From Bacteroidota bacterium (GTDB taxonomy: Bacteria > Bacteroidota > Bacteroidia > Chitinophagales > Saprospiraceae), in assembly GCA_018222965.1 (NCBI GenBank), contig JAAEZH010000011.1, forward strand, positions 65,399 through 129,398: a DNA stretch of 64,000 bases. The letters are read 5' to 3'. Each line of letters starts with the position of its first letter. The stretch's first letter is position 1. The notes below the pieces were generated by a model, which saw only the letters and a list, made by a program, of their open reading frames with translations, had not been told where the DNA came from and made no database searches. Both the position numbers and the translations under genes were made by a program. Positions 17,144 through 27,618 of this stretch are shown here, one piece after another.

Positions 17144-20100
17144 ATGAATACCCGAGAAATCCAAAGCATTCTCCAGGATCTGGCTGGTCATCTGGTACTG
17201 GAAACCCAATACGATCAGGAGCAATTTAGCCGTCTGAACGATTCCCTGAAAAAAACAGAGCTTACCCAGCCAAAATCAACCATTAAAGGAAGTAACTTTT
17301 CCTTTGAACGCTCGGATCTGTTCGGTGAAAATCGAATAGAAAGCACGCGAATCAAACAACTCAATCAGCTTGTTTCCAAAAAAAAGGAGCCAACTTACCG
17401 GATGTATGCCCGCGAGGTTCCCATCCGCGAACAATTGCTGCAAAACTCAATACCTGACTGGGCAGCCGGTGCTAAGGTTGACCACACCATCGGGCCGTTT
17501 GTACACAAAGACGGCAGGCAATTTTGGTATGATTTTTATCCCATAGAAAAACTCATCGCCTTATACCTCCAGGGAGACCCCAATCCTGTTTTGCTTTTTA
17601 ATATCCGGCAATTTCAGTTTTTAGAGATCAATTTAAACCTCCCGCCCAATTTTCGGATGGGAAAAACATACACCCTTTCAGCCGGAAGTATATGGATAAA
17701 CAGTCAAAAACTAACAGCCGGAGCACCAACAGGAAGTTACACGGGCTTGAAAATCAGCGGAGGCAAAATAAGTTTGTCAAAATCTCCGGTAGATCAGCTG
17801 GGTAAACTGACCGCTACTCCCGGTACTAATATTTCCGTTTCTCTGAAACTCGATCAACCCGAAGCTTCAGACGTGGATGCCGAAAGTACCTTTGGAGTCG
17901 ATGCCCGGGAAATGAACCTGAATTTGCCTTCCGTGTTTAGCTTCCAGTTTTCACATACCTCTCAAGCAATCAATGAAGTCGGAGACGCTGCCTGGAACCT
18001 TTTCCAACAGCCGGCCGATTTTAGCTGGAATTCAGATCAATCTGCGTCTTACAATCCGGCCATTCAAAGGATCTTAATTCCATTCACTCCTTCCCAAAAT
18101 GATTTGGAGATCGGGGAATCTCTCTCCGCATTTAACAAACTCTCCGGAGAGTCCGAAATTCAACAAGCAGCATGGGCGCTTCCGGTGGCAAGTATAGACA
18201 TTAATCAACCCGTGGCCGCAGCCGGCATAGGTGGCTTGATGGTACAAACCGGATCGGGAATACGCAGTCGGTGGTCAGGTCTGGAAGCGGGAAGTATCGA
18301 TCTGCCCGCTCCCGTTTTTATGGCTCACCCGGGCCAGGTACTGGTTGGAGACCTGGCAGCCCAGGGGCCGCATGCAAACTATAAACTGGATTTGTGGACG
18401 GATGAAATTAATGAATTTGGGACTTCGGCCGAATTGGCTTTTCCGAATCAGGCTCTCTTTTATTTTAGCAGCAATGCCAATGGAAATGAACTGATCCTGG
18501 CCCTGGCCAATGCAAGGTTTAATGTCGATCGGCCGGTTACGGTAAGTGGTGAACCGCCGGAAGTGCAATCCTTACAGTCGCTCCTAATGCTGGGGATAAG
18601 TACTTCCAGTAGATTGATATACCTGTATGACGACAATTTGATCCAGGATGATTTTGAAAGTAGCGGGGGAGAGGATTTTGAATTGGACAGCATGGCACTG
18701 GCGCTTTCCAATGCTTTGTTTAAAGTTACCCAGGCCAATGGCTGCCTGCTGTTTGGATCACTTTCAGCAGATTTTAAAAAGGTAGAAAATGGCCTGCTTT
18801 TCCTGACCTTTGGATTGTTTTCTTATATGCCAACACTACCAGATCCCTATGCAGCCAATTTAGGAGCCTGGAGAGAATTGCAGGAACCCAGAAAAAATTA
18901 CGATAACCCATACCTAAACAAACTACTGTCTTTATATGCCTGGCTGGTATGCCGGGTTAAATGGGAGCAGCCTGCCGAGGATGACGGTATGGATGAGGTG
19001 GAAGTTTCTTTCCATTTTGCGGCCCTGTCAGATCAGTTTGCCGGAGTCTCTTTGGAAGAAGAGGAAGAACCAACAGATCCGGTCAATCCCAATCCCTCAG
19101 TCGGGACTAATTTGGTTAACTCACCCACGGCAGCCACCTTCAACCTGAATTTTGCTTCGACGAAAGTCGAACCCATAAACATGGAATTAAAGTCGGCCAG
19201 TAAAGAAAAAGAACCGCTGCCGGATCAGGAGCAGGTGTGGGATAAGTACACCCACAAGTATGGAAAAGGAGTTTTCTCCCTCCTGGATGTAAGTACCAAT
19301 GCTGACCTCTTTGGTATAAGCTTTGATTCCAGCGCATTGTCCAGATACGACAATGCAGGAATCAGAGATACCAAATCAAATGTAGTCCCTTTTGTAAGCA
19401 ATATTCAGATCAGCGGGATGGATGTTATTAGCTCCGGGAAGCATGTTCGTGCTTTTATGGTTCCACAAATATCCTGGGAGCCGCTGATCAATTTAACCCC
19501 GCCGGAAGCCGGGCAAATCGGTGATCCTCCATTTGGGCCAAACTACTTTCCGGATGATGGCGGCCCCACAGAAATTGTCAATAACGGAGAAGATACAGTG
19601 GCTTTGGCACCACTTCCTTTGACAGCCTATTTGCTCGATCACTTCGAGCAGGATACAGATGGTTTTAAAGCCTATTCCCTGATGACCCTGCCTTTTGGAA
19701 TGCGTGCAGTGGCATTGCTAAAAAATCAGTACAGCCTCAGGGATGATCCGAGTGTCCTGCGCCAGGGTTCCCGTGTTTCCCTCAACGCTCAAAAATTCGC
19801 CAATGACCTTAGTGGCGGACTTCAGCTAAAACTGGAGGGAGGCGCTTCAAGCATTACCTCTGATAGCGATATGTTTAAGGGGAATACCATGCAGATCAAT
19901 AATGTGGTAAACATCTTCGGCCAGGATACCGAAACCAGCAACCTGGGCAGACAGGTATCCCTGATCTTCAATGGAGAATTTGCAGAGGAAACAGAACAGG
20001 ACCGGGGAGTACCCCTGGAACGCATAGACTTAAGCGGGTACGGAGCAACGTCTTTCAGCAACTGGTTAAACCCCAAAGCTGCTTTTGCAGAAACCAGTCA

Positions 20101-22420
20101 GGTGAAATTCGACATTGTTACCGGCCGAACCTCCCACGAGATTGTACAGGTGAAGAGCGTGCTTTATCCCTGGGGAATTAAAGTTGTCAGGACCATCACC
20201 ATTTTCCGCGTGTCGAGCGGTTATGTGTACCGTTTTGATTCGGGCTGGAAAGCGGAAAGCGAAGGCGAATTTGATTTCCGCTATTGGGTCAATGAAACCT
20301 CAGATATAACGGTAGGTAAGGAAAGCCCCTTTGAAATCCATCCCGGCCTGGTAAAAGGATTGTATAATGTTACAAACATCGAGAATGCCTCCGATGTAGC
20401 TTCTCTCAACATTTTTATGAGTGCAGATGCAGAGGTAAATTCGAGTGGTTTATATGAAGAGTTGGATCCTCCTCAAAACAAAGAGGTAATCCTGGACCCG
20501 GTATATTTTGACGCCGATGTGCTCTTTGAAAATGTCCAATCGGGCTTCAAAAAGAAAGTGATAAACGGGGAAGAGAAGAAAATTGTCCCCTCTAAAAAGA
20601 TCCTGGGATATGTGCAGATTGCTCCAAAAGGATTGCCGATAAATAAGGAAACACTGGCTGCCCTAATCGCTGCGCAAGGGGGCACCATCGGCGGTCCGGT
20701 GGATTGTGAGGTGAATTTGGCCAAGAGCGGGCAAATGATGCGACTCACCCGCTTTGATGTCAACAACTCTGTGGCTGCCGACAACAGCTCACCTGTATTT
20801 GTAGTAGCCGGCAGGGGGAGTGTGCTACTCCCCCGACAGGGATCCTGGTCGTTGGTAAAACACGAAAGAGAAAGTGGCGAAGTGAGTCCGGTTCCAACCA
20901 ATCTGAGTGTGCCCGTTATTCGGGAAGGAGCACTGGTCGGCAGTCTTCCCGGATCCGAGGAGGCCGAGATACCTCCATTGGAATTAAATGTTCCGGAAGG
21001 GGATGTGCTGCTTCGCATCGCCAATCCGAGTGAAATACTGCGAAATCCAACAGAGGATACCATCAACTATGGATTCCTTCAAAATACGGATACGCAGAAA
21101 GCACTCTTCCTGACACCGGCTTTTGAAATGGGGCTTCAGAAACTCATTAGCAAAACGCCGCCTTTATTTGTGGATGCCTTCAGAATTGTCAACACCAAAA
21201 GCATCTTCCCAAATATTGGGACGGCAGATTCAGATTTTGGCGAGGCGGTTTCCCTAATTGAAAGTGTAGCTTCAAGCGCATTCGAACCCGGGGATTTGTC
21301 TGACCTGGGCGCACAAACCTGGGAGTTGATGGATATCCACGATACCATTGATGATGTAAAAGAGCAAGGGTATAAATTATTAAAAGGAGTTGCCGATAAG
21401 TTTAATTTGCCGCCTGAGTTTGAACTGATCAACCTGGGTGACGGCCAGTTCCGGATTTACATCGAATACAGTCAGGGAGGAACCGATGGTAAGCTGGATT
21501 TTGATATAGACTCCCTGGCCGACAACTGGAAAAGTAAACTGGAAAATGTAGGCCTGGTGGTAGACCTTGGCGGAATTGACCGTCTGCTTACCATTCGCGG
21601 AAGCTGGGATTCAAAAAATGGATCAGAAGCGAGCTATCCCGAACCCAAGCTCATCTTTTCGGATGAATTACAACCGGTCATTGATGTGCTGGAGATTCTG
21701 CAAAAACTACAGGGTGAGGATTATGCCGGCGCGGTTGCCAGCGGCTTAAAGCTGGCAATGAGCAATAAAGCTGCGAGCTGGGAATATAAATTTGAAGCAT
21801 CGAAGGAAATTCCGGTCTTGCGGTTTCCATTTCCGGATGCCCTCTACAACGACCCCAATGCGCCCTTTAAAATTGAAGCCGGCCTGAAGCTCGGCGCTTA
21901 TTTTAACGGGGCAGTCATGCTCACCACAGACCTGGATGAATTGAAACCAAGTGCCGGCGCATTTCTCGGTTTTTATGGTCGACTCTCGGTCATGTGTGTA
22001 TCCCTCTCAGCGGTAACGGTTTACGCCATTGGTCAGGCCAATGTAGACATCGCGGCTGATACGGAAATCGGACCTTCCCTGCGGATGAAATTCGGTTTCG
22101 GAGCTCAGATCGTCATTGGCCTTCCTGTAGCCGGAAACGTCAGCGTGCTCTATATGGTAGGGGTGGAAATGTTTATCGCCTCGGGCATACTCGAAGTTTC
22201 TGCTTTCCTCTTGTTTGAAGGGCATGCGGAGATTCTGGGTGGGATTGTTTCCATCACGATTATGATCGAAGCAAAAGGCACGGTCTCCAAAAAAACGCTT
22301 GGAGATGGAAGCAGAACCGATCTCGCCTGTCAGGTCACTTTCGGACTGGACATCAGCATTTTCCTTGTAATCAACATCAATTTCAGTACTTCCTGGCAGG
22401 AACAACGCCAAATCGCTTAA
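17144..22420 (+). CDS. giant unrecognised protein (1758 aa), first of a two-gene unit
   Basis: I do not recognise this family. The start ATG at 17144 gives MNTREIQSILQDLAGH. There is no signal peptide, lipobox or T9SS domain, so it is cytoplasmic or leaves by an unseen route. Residues about 1-120 are charged and helical (QYDQEQFSRLNDSLKK). Most of the rest is beta-rich with many short Gly/Asn/Ser turns and acidic linkers (EEEEEPTDPVNPNPSVG near residue 650). The last 200 residues alternate Gly-rich amphipathic and very hydrophobic strands (FGFGAQIVIGLPVAGNVSVL, ILGGIVSITIMIEA), resembling beta-barrel or membrane-inserting strands. Its partner starts 12 bases after its last base, so the two are surely co-transcribed. 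It could be part of a large cytoplasmic assembly or a cargo protein. Confidence 0.8.
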   Translation: MNTREIQSILQDLAGHLVLETQYDQEQFSRLNDSLKKTELTQPKSTIKGSNFSFERSDLFGENRIESTRIKQLNQLVSKKKEPTYRMYAREVPIREQLLQNSIPDWAAGAKVDHTIGPFVHKDGRQFWYDFYPIEKLIALYLQGDPNPVLLFNIRQFQFLEINLNLPPNFRMGKTYTLSAGSIWINSQKLTAGAPTGSYTGLKISGGKISLSKSPVDQLGKLTATPGTNISVSLKLDQPEASDVDAESTFGVDAREMNLNLPSVFSFQFSHTSQAINEVGDAAWNLFQQPADFSWNSDQSASYNPAIQRILIPFTPSQNDLEIGESLSAFNKLSGESEIQQAAWALPVASIDINQPVAAAGIGGLMVQTGSGIRSRWSGLEAGSIDLPAPVFMAHPGQVLVGDLAAQGPHANYKLDLWTDEINEFGTSAELAFPNQALFYFSSNANGNELILALANARFNVDRPVTVSGEPPEVQSLQSLLMLGISTSSRLIYLYDDNLIQDDFESSGGEDFELDSMALALSNALFKVTQANGCLLFGSLSADFKKVENGLLFLTFGLFSYMPTLPDPYAANLGAWRELQEPRKNYDNPYLNKLLSLYAWLVCRVKWEQPAEDDGMDEVEVSFHFAALSDQFAGVSLEEEEEPTDPVNPNPSVGTNLVNSPTAATFNLNFASTKVEPINMELKSASKEKEPLPDQEQVWDKYTHKYGKGVFSLLDVSTNADLFGISFDSSALSRYDNAGIRDTKSNVVPFVSNIQISGMDVISSGKHVRAFMVPQISWEPLINLTPPEAGQIGDPPFGPNYFPDDGGPTEIVNNGEDTVALAPLPLTAYLLDHFEQDTDGFKAYSLMTLPFGMRAVALLKNQYSLRDDPSVLRQGSRVSLNAQKFANDLSGGLQLKLEGGASSITSDSDMFKGNTMQINNVVNIFGQDTETSNLGRQVSLIFNGEFAEETEQDRGVPLERIDLSGYGATSFSNWLNPKAAFAETSQVKFDIVTGRTSHEIVQVKSVLYPWGIKVVRTITIFRVSSGYVYRFDSGWKAESEGEFDFRYWVNETSDITVGKESPFEIHPGLVKGLYNVTNIENASDVASLNIFMSADAEVNSSGLYEELDPPQNKEVILDPVYFDADVLFENVQSGFKKKVINGEEKKIVPSKKILGYVQIAPKGLPINKETLAALIAAQGGTIGGPVDCEVNLAKSGQMMRLTRFDVNNSVAADNSSPVFVVAGRGSVLLPRQGSWSLVKHERESGEVSPVPTNLSVPVIREGALVGSLPGSEEAEIPPLELNVPEGDVLLRIANPSEILRNPTEDTINYGFLQNTDTQKALFLTPAFEMGLQKLISKTPPLFVDAFRIVNTKSIFPNIGTADSDFGEAVSLIESVASSAFEPGDLSDLGAQTWELMDIHDTIDDVKEQGYKLLKGVADKFNLPPEFELINLGDGQFRIYIEYSQGGTDGKLDFDIDSLADNWKSKLENVGLVVDLGGIDRLLTIRGSWDSKNGSEASYPEPKLIFSDELQPVIDVLEILQKLQGEDYAGAVASGLKLAMSNKAASWEYKFEASKEIPVLRFPFPDALYNDPNAPFKIEAGLKLGAYFNGAVMLTTDLDELKPSAGAFLGFYGRLSVMCVSLSAVTVYAIGQANVDIAADTEIGPSLRMKFGFGAQIVIGLPVAGNVSVLYMVGVEMFIASGILEVSAFLLFEGHAEILGGIVSITIMIEAKGTVSKKTLGDGSRTDLACQVTFGLDISIFLVININFSTSWQEQRQIA

Positions 22421-22431
22421 ATCCAAAAACC

Positions 22432-25400
22432 ATGCACGATAGTCAACGTTTTTCCCTATTAGCTTTCCCGCAATTTTTTGACGGAAACAACCTCAGTTTA
22501 AATATAGTCGTGATTCCCCGTACGCAAAACCCTTTATCTGCGGCGATAGAAGGGGAGGCCGGGATTACGGATGCTCCCGCTTTCGCGAATGCGGATCTTG
22601 CCTTTACGGCGAATATCTTCAATGGCTTGAGTGTGTATCCTCATACAGTCGCCCCTTTTGCTGATATTGATCTGGTCACTAATTCCCCGGCCAATGCCCC
22701 GGATATTTTCGCGGCCATGGCCAATCATCTGGAGGTGACCGCTGGAAACGGGCTCAATACAAATGCGAACCTAAAGAATGGTCTGGATCCAAAACACAGA
22801 CCGGAAAGTGCCGTATCCGAAGCGAGAAGTGTTAAAAAATACCTGCCTAAAACCTACCGGTCTGCTTTTAACTTTACCTCTCCCAAAACAAAGAATGCCG
22901 TTACAGACGACAGTTATCATTGTGCGGTGAAAGATGCTAAAAAGCAAGCCGGGTTTAGCCGGGATACGAATGTTATCAGTTGGGGTAAAGTCTTTGCCTA
23001 TTTGCTGCGACAACCCCAATTGGCTCGGGAAGCAGGCATGATTTACCAGACAAGTTTACCCATAGAACCGGAATATTTTGAAGAGGGAGGCTGGCTGTTT
23101 ATTGATCTGGCAGATGGCAGCGATTACAGTACCCAATTGAATGAAGAACCCAACTTCATCAAACGGTATGCCGCTAAAATCCCTCCATTAGTACCCGGTG
23201 AAGCCCGACAGGTATTTGCGCCTGTTTTATTCCCAGTGGCATTAAGCGATGCTACGGGCACCCCTCCGGGTTATGATGAATTGTTTATCGAAGCAGGTGA
23301 ATACAATGACGGTTTTGCCAAAATTGTCCATTGCATGCAGCCAGTAAATCGCGACATACTTATTGAAGAAAATGACGGCCATCATCCGGTAAAAGATGCA
23401 GGCATTCGGCTGGGTTGGGACGACGAGCAAATTCTCATTTGGTACATGCGGCAAATGGTACAGCATCCGGATGGAACCGAAAGCGGCCGATTGGATGCCC
23501 CGCTCGGCGTCTTTGGCTATAATATCGATGTAAAGTTGGCAGAGACCCCGGATTCAGACTGGGAATCCCTGACCCGGATTGAAAGCCGGAATCCCCTGGT
23601 TTTAACCAGGTCGAAAGAGGATAATACAAATCCGATTTTAATCGGTGATTTTGAAGGAGAATTGCCCTTTCAGGTTTACCCTTCTCAATTAGACGGAGAC
23701 AAAAATAAAGAGTATTGGCTGCCCATGTATTTCGGAAGCTGGAATGGAAAAAGTATGATTCTGCCAGATCCGGATGCTGCCGATATTTATCAAACCAATA
23801 ACCCGGATGTTGAAGACGACCCCGAAGACCCGTTGAATGATACAGGAACCGGGGTAGATGGCCAGGCACAAAATCAGCTAAACCAAATGTACCAGTCCGG
23901 CCCAATTTCCATTGATCTGCGATATGGAGAAAACTATGCTTTTCGGGTTCGGATGCAGGATATTAGCGGAGGGTCGCCGGGTATCGAACGGGTCCCAATC
24001 AATGAGACGTCTTCAGATATTACCACTTGCAAATTCAAAAGGTATATATCCCCCAATCAGCCCAGAATTCAGGAATTTGAACCAACGGGTGATAACAGCA
24101 ATGAATTTATCGACAGCGATACGCCGGTAAATGTTACCGAATTAAATATTCAACGGCCGAAGTTGGGGTATCCCGCCGTAGTCTATACCGGGAAGTACCA
24201 TGATCCGATTGATCGTTTGATTCAACAATCAACGCTGGGAATTACATTTGATGAAAATGATCACAGTGTTAATGCCGAACATCGGGTTGGCCTCGGAATA
24301 GCAGATCCGGATGTGGATCGCCTGGAAATTACCGTTGAAGCGGAGTCTTTAAAAATGGACAAACACGGAGGCGTTTCCGGACGGGATGACTTTGTACACC
24401 TCTACACTACCCATAGAAGTTTTCCGGCTATACATTCAGATGATGATTATGAGGCCATCTTAAATATCCCGGTAGAATACGTAGATGTAAAAGTAATTCA
24501 TACCGGAAGTGAAACGGATATTGAGGCGGATTTCGATCTTCCGGAGGATATGGATAATCTGACTCAACTGGTTCTGCCAACGGCACGTAAAATAAGGCTT
24601 ACAATCCGCGCAGTTTGCGAATCTAAAGCAGATGATCAGGATTATTACGGGTTCATTGGAGATGCAAATGTAAAACTGGACAACAGATATGGTGAACCCT
24701 TTGAGGTGATGGCTTATCATCCGTCTACAGACGAACAGGAACTAATCATCCAAACACCGGGTGTGCCCATGATTCAGGGCATCTTTATGCGGTCTGATGT
24801 GATTAGTTCCAGAGATGGAACGCTTCAGTCGGTGCTTTTTGGCAGCCAATCGGCTGAGCAACCAAATAACGTACAACAATTAGCCGAAAGGCTCGGATTA
24901 GAAAGCAACGGTCTTAGCTTAATGGCTTCAAAAGGGGAGCGTGTTGTTTTTGGGTGCTCCAGCAGGATCAGACATACCCTGTCTCCAGATCATTCCTCAT
25001 TGACATTGGCTTCAAAAAGCGACCTTATTAATCACTGGCTGGTTTGTGTAAGCTTTGAAATTGACAGAGATTGGATGTGGGATGCTTTGCAAACCCAGAG
25101 CTTTATTATCCGGAGTAGTAAGCGGTTTTCCAGAGATGCAGAAGCCCAGTATACAGATGCCTTTATAGGTGATATTGAAATGATCCGCACGGCTTCTTTT
25201 GAGTCTCTGATGAAAGCCAATAGGAATAGCACACGCCTTATTTTTATTGACGCCATTGAACCCAAAAAATTGCCCGTACCTACTCCTCAAAACCCGGATC
25301 CCGATCCTGATTTTCCGGATACCATTGAATTAAATTACAGCATCGAGCCGCGTTTTAAAATAGATCACGGAGCGCAACAGGATCCGGCAGAGACATTTGA

Positions 25401-26697
25401 GTTGATCTTGCCAATCACAAATATTCCGGCACAAGTACCAAAAATCGTTTCAGCGGGTTTTGCCCTTTCGCCTTATTCGAGGTCCGACGACTATTCCGAA
25501 ACCACCTCCCGGAAGCGGTATTTATGGATTGAATTTGCCGAACCTGTGGAAGATCCAAATGATACCTACTTTGCCCGGGTATTGGCCAACTCCCCGGACC
25601 AGTTAATCAGCAATAACAATCCGGAATTATTGGTTGCTCCCGATGAGCCTGCTATTCCCCTCGATCCGGAATATATTCGGGTCATTTCCCCCGAAAGTGC
25701 GAATGACCTTGCGGGTATTAATGCCATGCAACCCATGGAGAAAAGTACGGACAGCGACAGACACTATCTGTTACCAGTTCCAGCCGGCCTGCACTCCGAC
25801 TCGGATGAAATGTTTGGATTTTTCACCTATGAATTTAGAGTCGGACATTATCGGGATACTTCCAGTGAAGAAGGACAAATGGTATGGTCTACGGCACAAG
25901 GACGCTTTGGCCGCCGGCAAAGAGTGACCGGAATTCAACACCCGGCACCTATTCTGACCTGTGCTCCAAACCGGGATGAATCAAAACTGTGGGTTACGGC
26001 TCCCTATGCCGTTGCCGTACACGATGGCAAAAATGTAACAGCTGATCCTCCCCGAACCCAGCTGTGGGCTTTATTGTATGCTCAGGTGAAGCAGGCGGAT
26101 AACCTGGATTATAGAAATATCCTGCTCGACGACCGTCCGCTCGATTGGCGGGTACGAGTCCAGTCCCAAAAAGACAAAACCCGTCGGGTTGTAGAAGGAT
26201 ATGCAGTAAAAGAGGCAAGCTTGTTACAGGAAATCACTGTAAATAACTTTGCATTTGATGTGAATCCTGCCAATTTCAGTAATGTATTTAAGCTTGCGAT
26301 CCCAAGCCTCCGGAAAAATAAAAATGCCACAAAATTTGGCACAACTGCCTGGACAAATAAGGAAGTACAACGATTGTTAGGTAATTGTGGCCTTCCGGCG
26401 AATGCTTCTTTAAGCGTGATTGTAGTGGAGACACTGCCACACATAACCAACATTTTTGAGCATGTGAGTAATCTTCAAAAGCCTCGTGTGTCGAAAGCAA
26501 CGGCTGCCTTACTCAACCGACAGGATAAAGTTGGGTTTAGCAGTCTTGTTAATCAGTTGGATAAACGGGCAAAAACGATGTCCTATGCCGGTACAAAAAC
26601 ACGCCAAAGTCCGGTAGATGAAGGTTTGGGAGAAGGCAGGATACTGCGTACTTCCCGTCTGACACCAGTGCCAGATGTTTGTTGTACCGATTGTTGA
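22432..26697 (+). CDS. giant unrecognised protein (1421 aa), second of a two-gene unit
   Basis: I do not recognise this family. It starts MHDSQRFSLLAFPQFFDGNN with no signal peptide and ends in a cysteine-rich tail (VPDVCCTDC). The sequence is soluble and beta-rich, with many aromatic-acidic stretches, an Asp/Glu-rich linker (NNPDVEDDPEDPLNDTGTG, near residue 470) and a Pro/Asp linker (PTPQNPDPDPDFPDT, near 950). That suggests three large domains of about 450 aa. No nuclease, protease, ATPase or glycosidase motif is apparent. Co-transcription with the 1758-aa gene is likely because only 11 bases separate them. The next gene starts about 140 bases later and is exported, so it is probably not part of the unit. 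Confidence 0.8.
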   Translation: MHDSQRFSLLAFPQFFDGNNLSLNIVVIPRTQNPLSAAIEGEAGITDAPAFANADLAFTANIFNGLSVYPHTVAPFADIDLVTNSPANAPDIFAAMANHLEVTAGNGLNTNANLKNGLDPKHRPESAVSEARSVKKYLPKTYRSAFNFTSPKTKNAVTDDSYHCAVKDAKKQAGFSRDTNVISWGKVFAYLLRQPQLAREAGMIYQTSLPIEPEYFEEGGWLFIDLADGSDYSTQLNEEPNFIKRYAAKIPPLVPGEARQVFAPVLFPVALSDATGTPPGYDELFIEAGEYNDGFAKIVHCMQPVNRDILIEENDGHHPVKDAGIRLGWDDEQILIWYMRQMVQHPDGTESGRLDAPLGVFGYNIDVKLAETPDSDWESLTRIESRNPLVLTRSKEDNTNPILIGDFEGELPFQVYPSQLDGDKNKEYWLPMYFGSWNGKSMILPDPDAADIYQTNNPDVEDDPEDPLNDTGTGVDGQAQNQLNQMYQSGPISIDLRYGENYAFRVRMQDISGGSPGIERVPINETSSDITTCKFKRYISPNQPRIQEFEPTGDNSNEFIDSDTPVNVTELNIQRPKLGYPAVVYTGKYHDPIDRLIQQSTLGITFDENDHSVNAEHRVGLGIADPDVDRLEITVEAESLKMDKHGGVSGRDDFVHLYTTHRSFPAIHSDDDYEAILNIPVEYVDVKVIHTGSETDIEADFDLPEDMDNLTQLVLPTARKIRLTIRAVCESKADDQDYYGFIGDANVKLDNRYGEPFEVMAYHPSTDEQELIIQTPGVPMIQGIFMRSDVISSRDGTLQSVLFGSQSAEQPNNVQQLAERLGLESNGLSLMASKGERVVFGCSSRIRHTLSPDHSSLTLASKSDLINHWLVCVSFEIDRDWMWDALQTQSFIIRSSKRFSRDAEAQYTDAFIGDIEMIRTASFESLMKANRNSTRLIFIDAIEPKKLPVPTPQNPDPDPDFPDTIELNYSIEPRFKIDHGAQQDPAETFELILPITNIPAQVPKIVSAGFALSPYSRSDDYSETTSRKRYLWIEFAEPVEDPNDTYFARVLANSPDQLISNNNPELLVAPDEPAIPLDPEYIRVISPESANDLAGINAMQPMEKSTDSDRHYLLPVPAGLHSDSDEMFGFFTYEFRVGHYRDTSSEEGQMVWSTAQGRFGRRQRVTGIQHPAPILTCAPNRDESKLWVTAPYAVAVHDGKNVTADPPRTQLWALLYAQVKQADNLDYRNILLDDRPLDWRVRVQSQKDKTRRVVEGYAVKEASLLQEITVNNFAFDVNPANFSNVFKLAIPSLRKNKNATKFGTTAWTNKEVQRLLGNCGLPANASLSVIVVETLPHITNIFEHVSNLQKPRVSKATAALLNRQDKVGFSSLVNQLDKRAKTMSYAGTKTRQSPVDEGLGEGRILRTSRLTPVPDVCCTDC

Positions 26698-26840
26698 TGG
26701 AAAAGGCTGTAACGTCAATCCGAAAATTTCATTTGCCGGCTTCCTGTTCTCGCTTCGGGTATGAAATGAAGGAAATTCAAAATATGGTTACAAAAAAGTA
26801 CGTTGAGGTTAATATTACAGACACCCAAAATTATTCAGAA

Positions 26841-27584
26841 ATGAAAACTACTCCATTTTTAGTATTACTTGCTATTTGCTTTAGTTTGTCCGGCTTGCAG
26901 GCACAAATAAGCGTTTACCCGGCTGAATCTTCAGAAACGGCTCCGGAAGTACCCGCCGGACCCACCACAACTATTGAATTTGAGGAAGCAACATTTGACT
27001 TCGGGTCTGCGCTTCAGGGCGATATTGTCACCCGGGTATTTACGTTCACCAATACGGGAGATGTGCCTTACATTATGTCAAATGCGCGCGGGAGTTGTGG
27101 TTGTACCGTACCAAAATATCCAAAGGAACCCATCCTTCCTGGGGAAACAGCATCGATTACCGTTGAATTTAATACCAAAGGCAAATACGGAAAACAGAAT
27201 AAGAAAGTCACCCTTACGGGGAATACAGATCCGGCACAAATCTTTCTCTATGTAAAAGGAGAGGTTTTGAAAACCGAAGCAGATGGAGAAATCTCTTACG
27301 AGGAATGGACGCCGGATGAAAAAGTAAACCCGGATTGCTTCGTAATCTATCCCAACCCGACTGCCGAGTTGCTTAAGCTGGACGTAGATGCCAAACAATT
27401 GGGCAAATCGGCGACGGTAAGTATCTTCTCCCAGGCCGGTCAGCGCATGGCCGAACGCCATATTCCAGCCCTGGATGGAACGGTTGATTTTGATGTGTCC
27501 CATTTTCCTCCAGGTACTTACATCGCTAAAGTTCAAATTGGAGATGCCCGACCGGAATCGCGTTGTTTTGTCGTATTGCCTTAA
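26841..27584 (+). CDS. DUF1573 protein with T9SS type-A domain
   Basis: I start at the ATG at 26841 (MKTTPFLVLL) because it opens a signal peptide ending LQAQ. The longer frame begins at a TTG inside the preceding gene. The 247-aa product has a DUF1573 domain (residues about 45-140) with the hallmark TFDFGSALQGDIVTRVFTFTNTG, then RGSCGCTVPKYPKEPILPG and VEFNTKGKYGKQNKKVTLTGN. This is an ASPM/SPD-2/Hydin-like Ig fold common in Bacteroidota exported proteins. A type-A sorting domain follows (FVIYPNPTAELLKL ... CFVVLP). The function of DUF1573 is not established. It is likely surface-anchored or secreted. Confidence 0.88.
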   Translation: MKTTPFLVLLAICFSLSGLQAQISVYPAESSETAPEVPAGPTTTIEFEEATFDFGSALQGDIVTRVFTFTNTGDVPYIMSNARGSCGCTVPKYPKEPILPGETASITVEFNTKGKYGKQNKKVTLTGNTDPAQIFLYVKGEVLKTEADGEISYEEWTPDEKVNPDCFVIYPNPTAELLKLDVDAKQLGKSATVSIFSQAGQRMAERHIPALDGTVDFDVSHFPPGTYIAKVQIGDARPESRCFVVLP

Positions 27585-27618
27585 GGCGAATAGCCTTTTC
27601 TGACAAGAAATATTCTGT

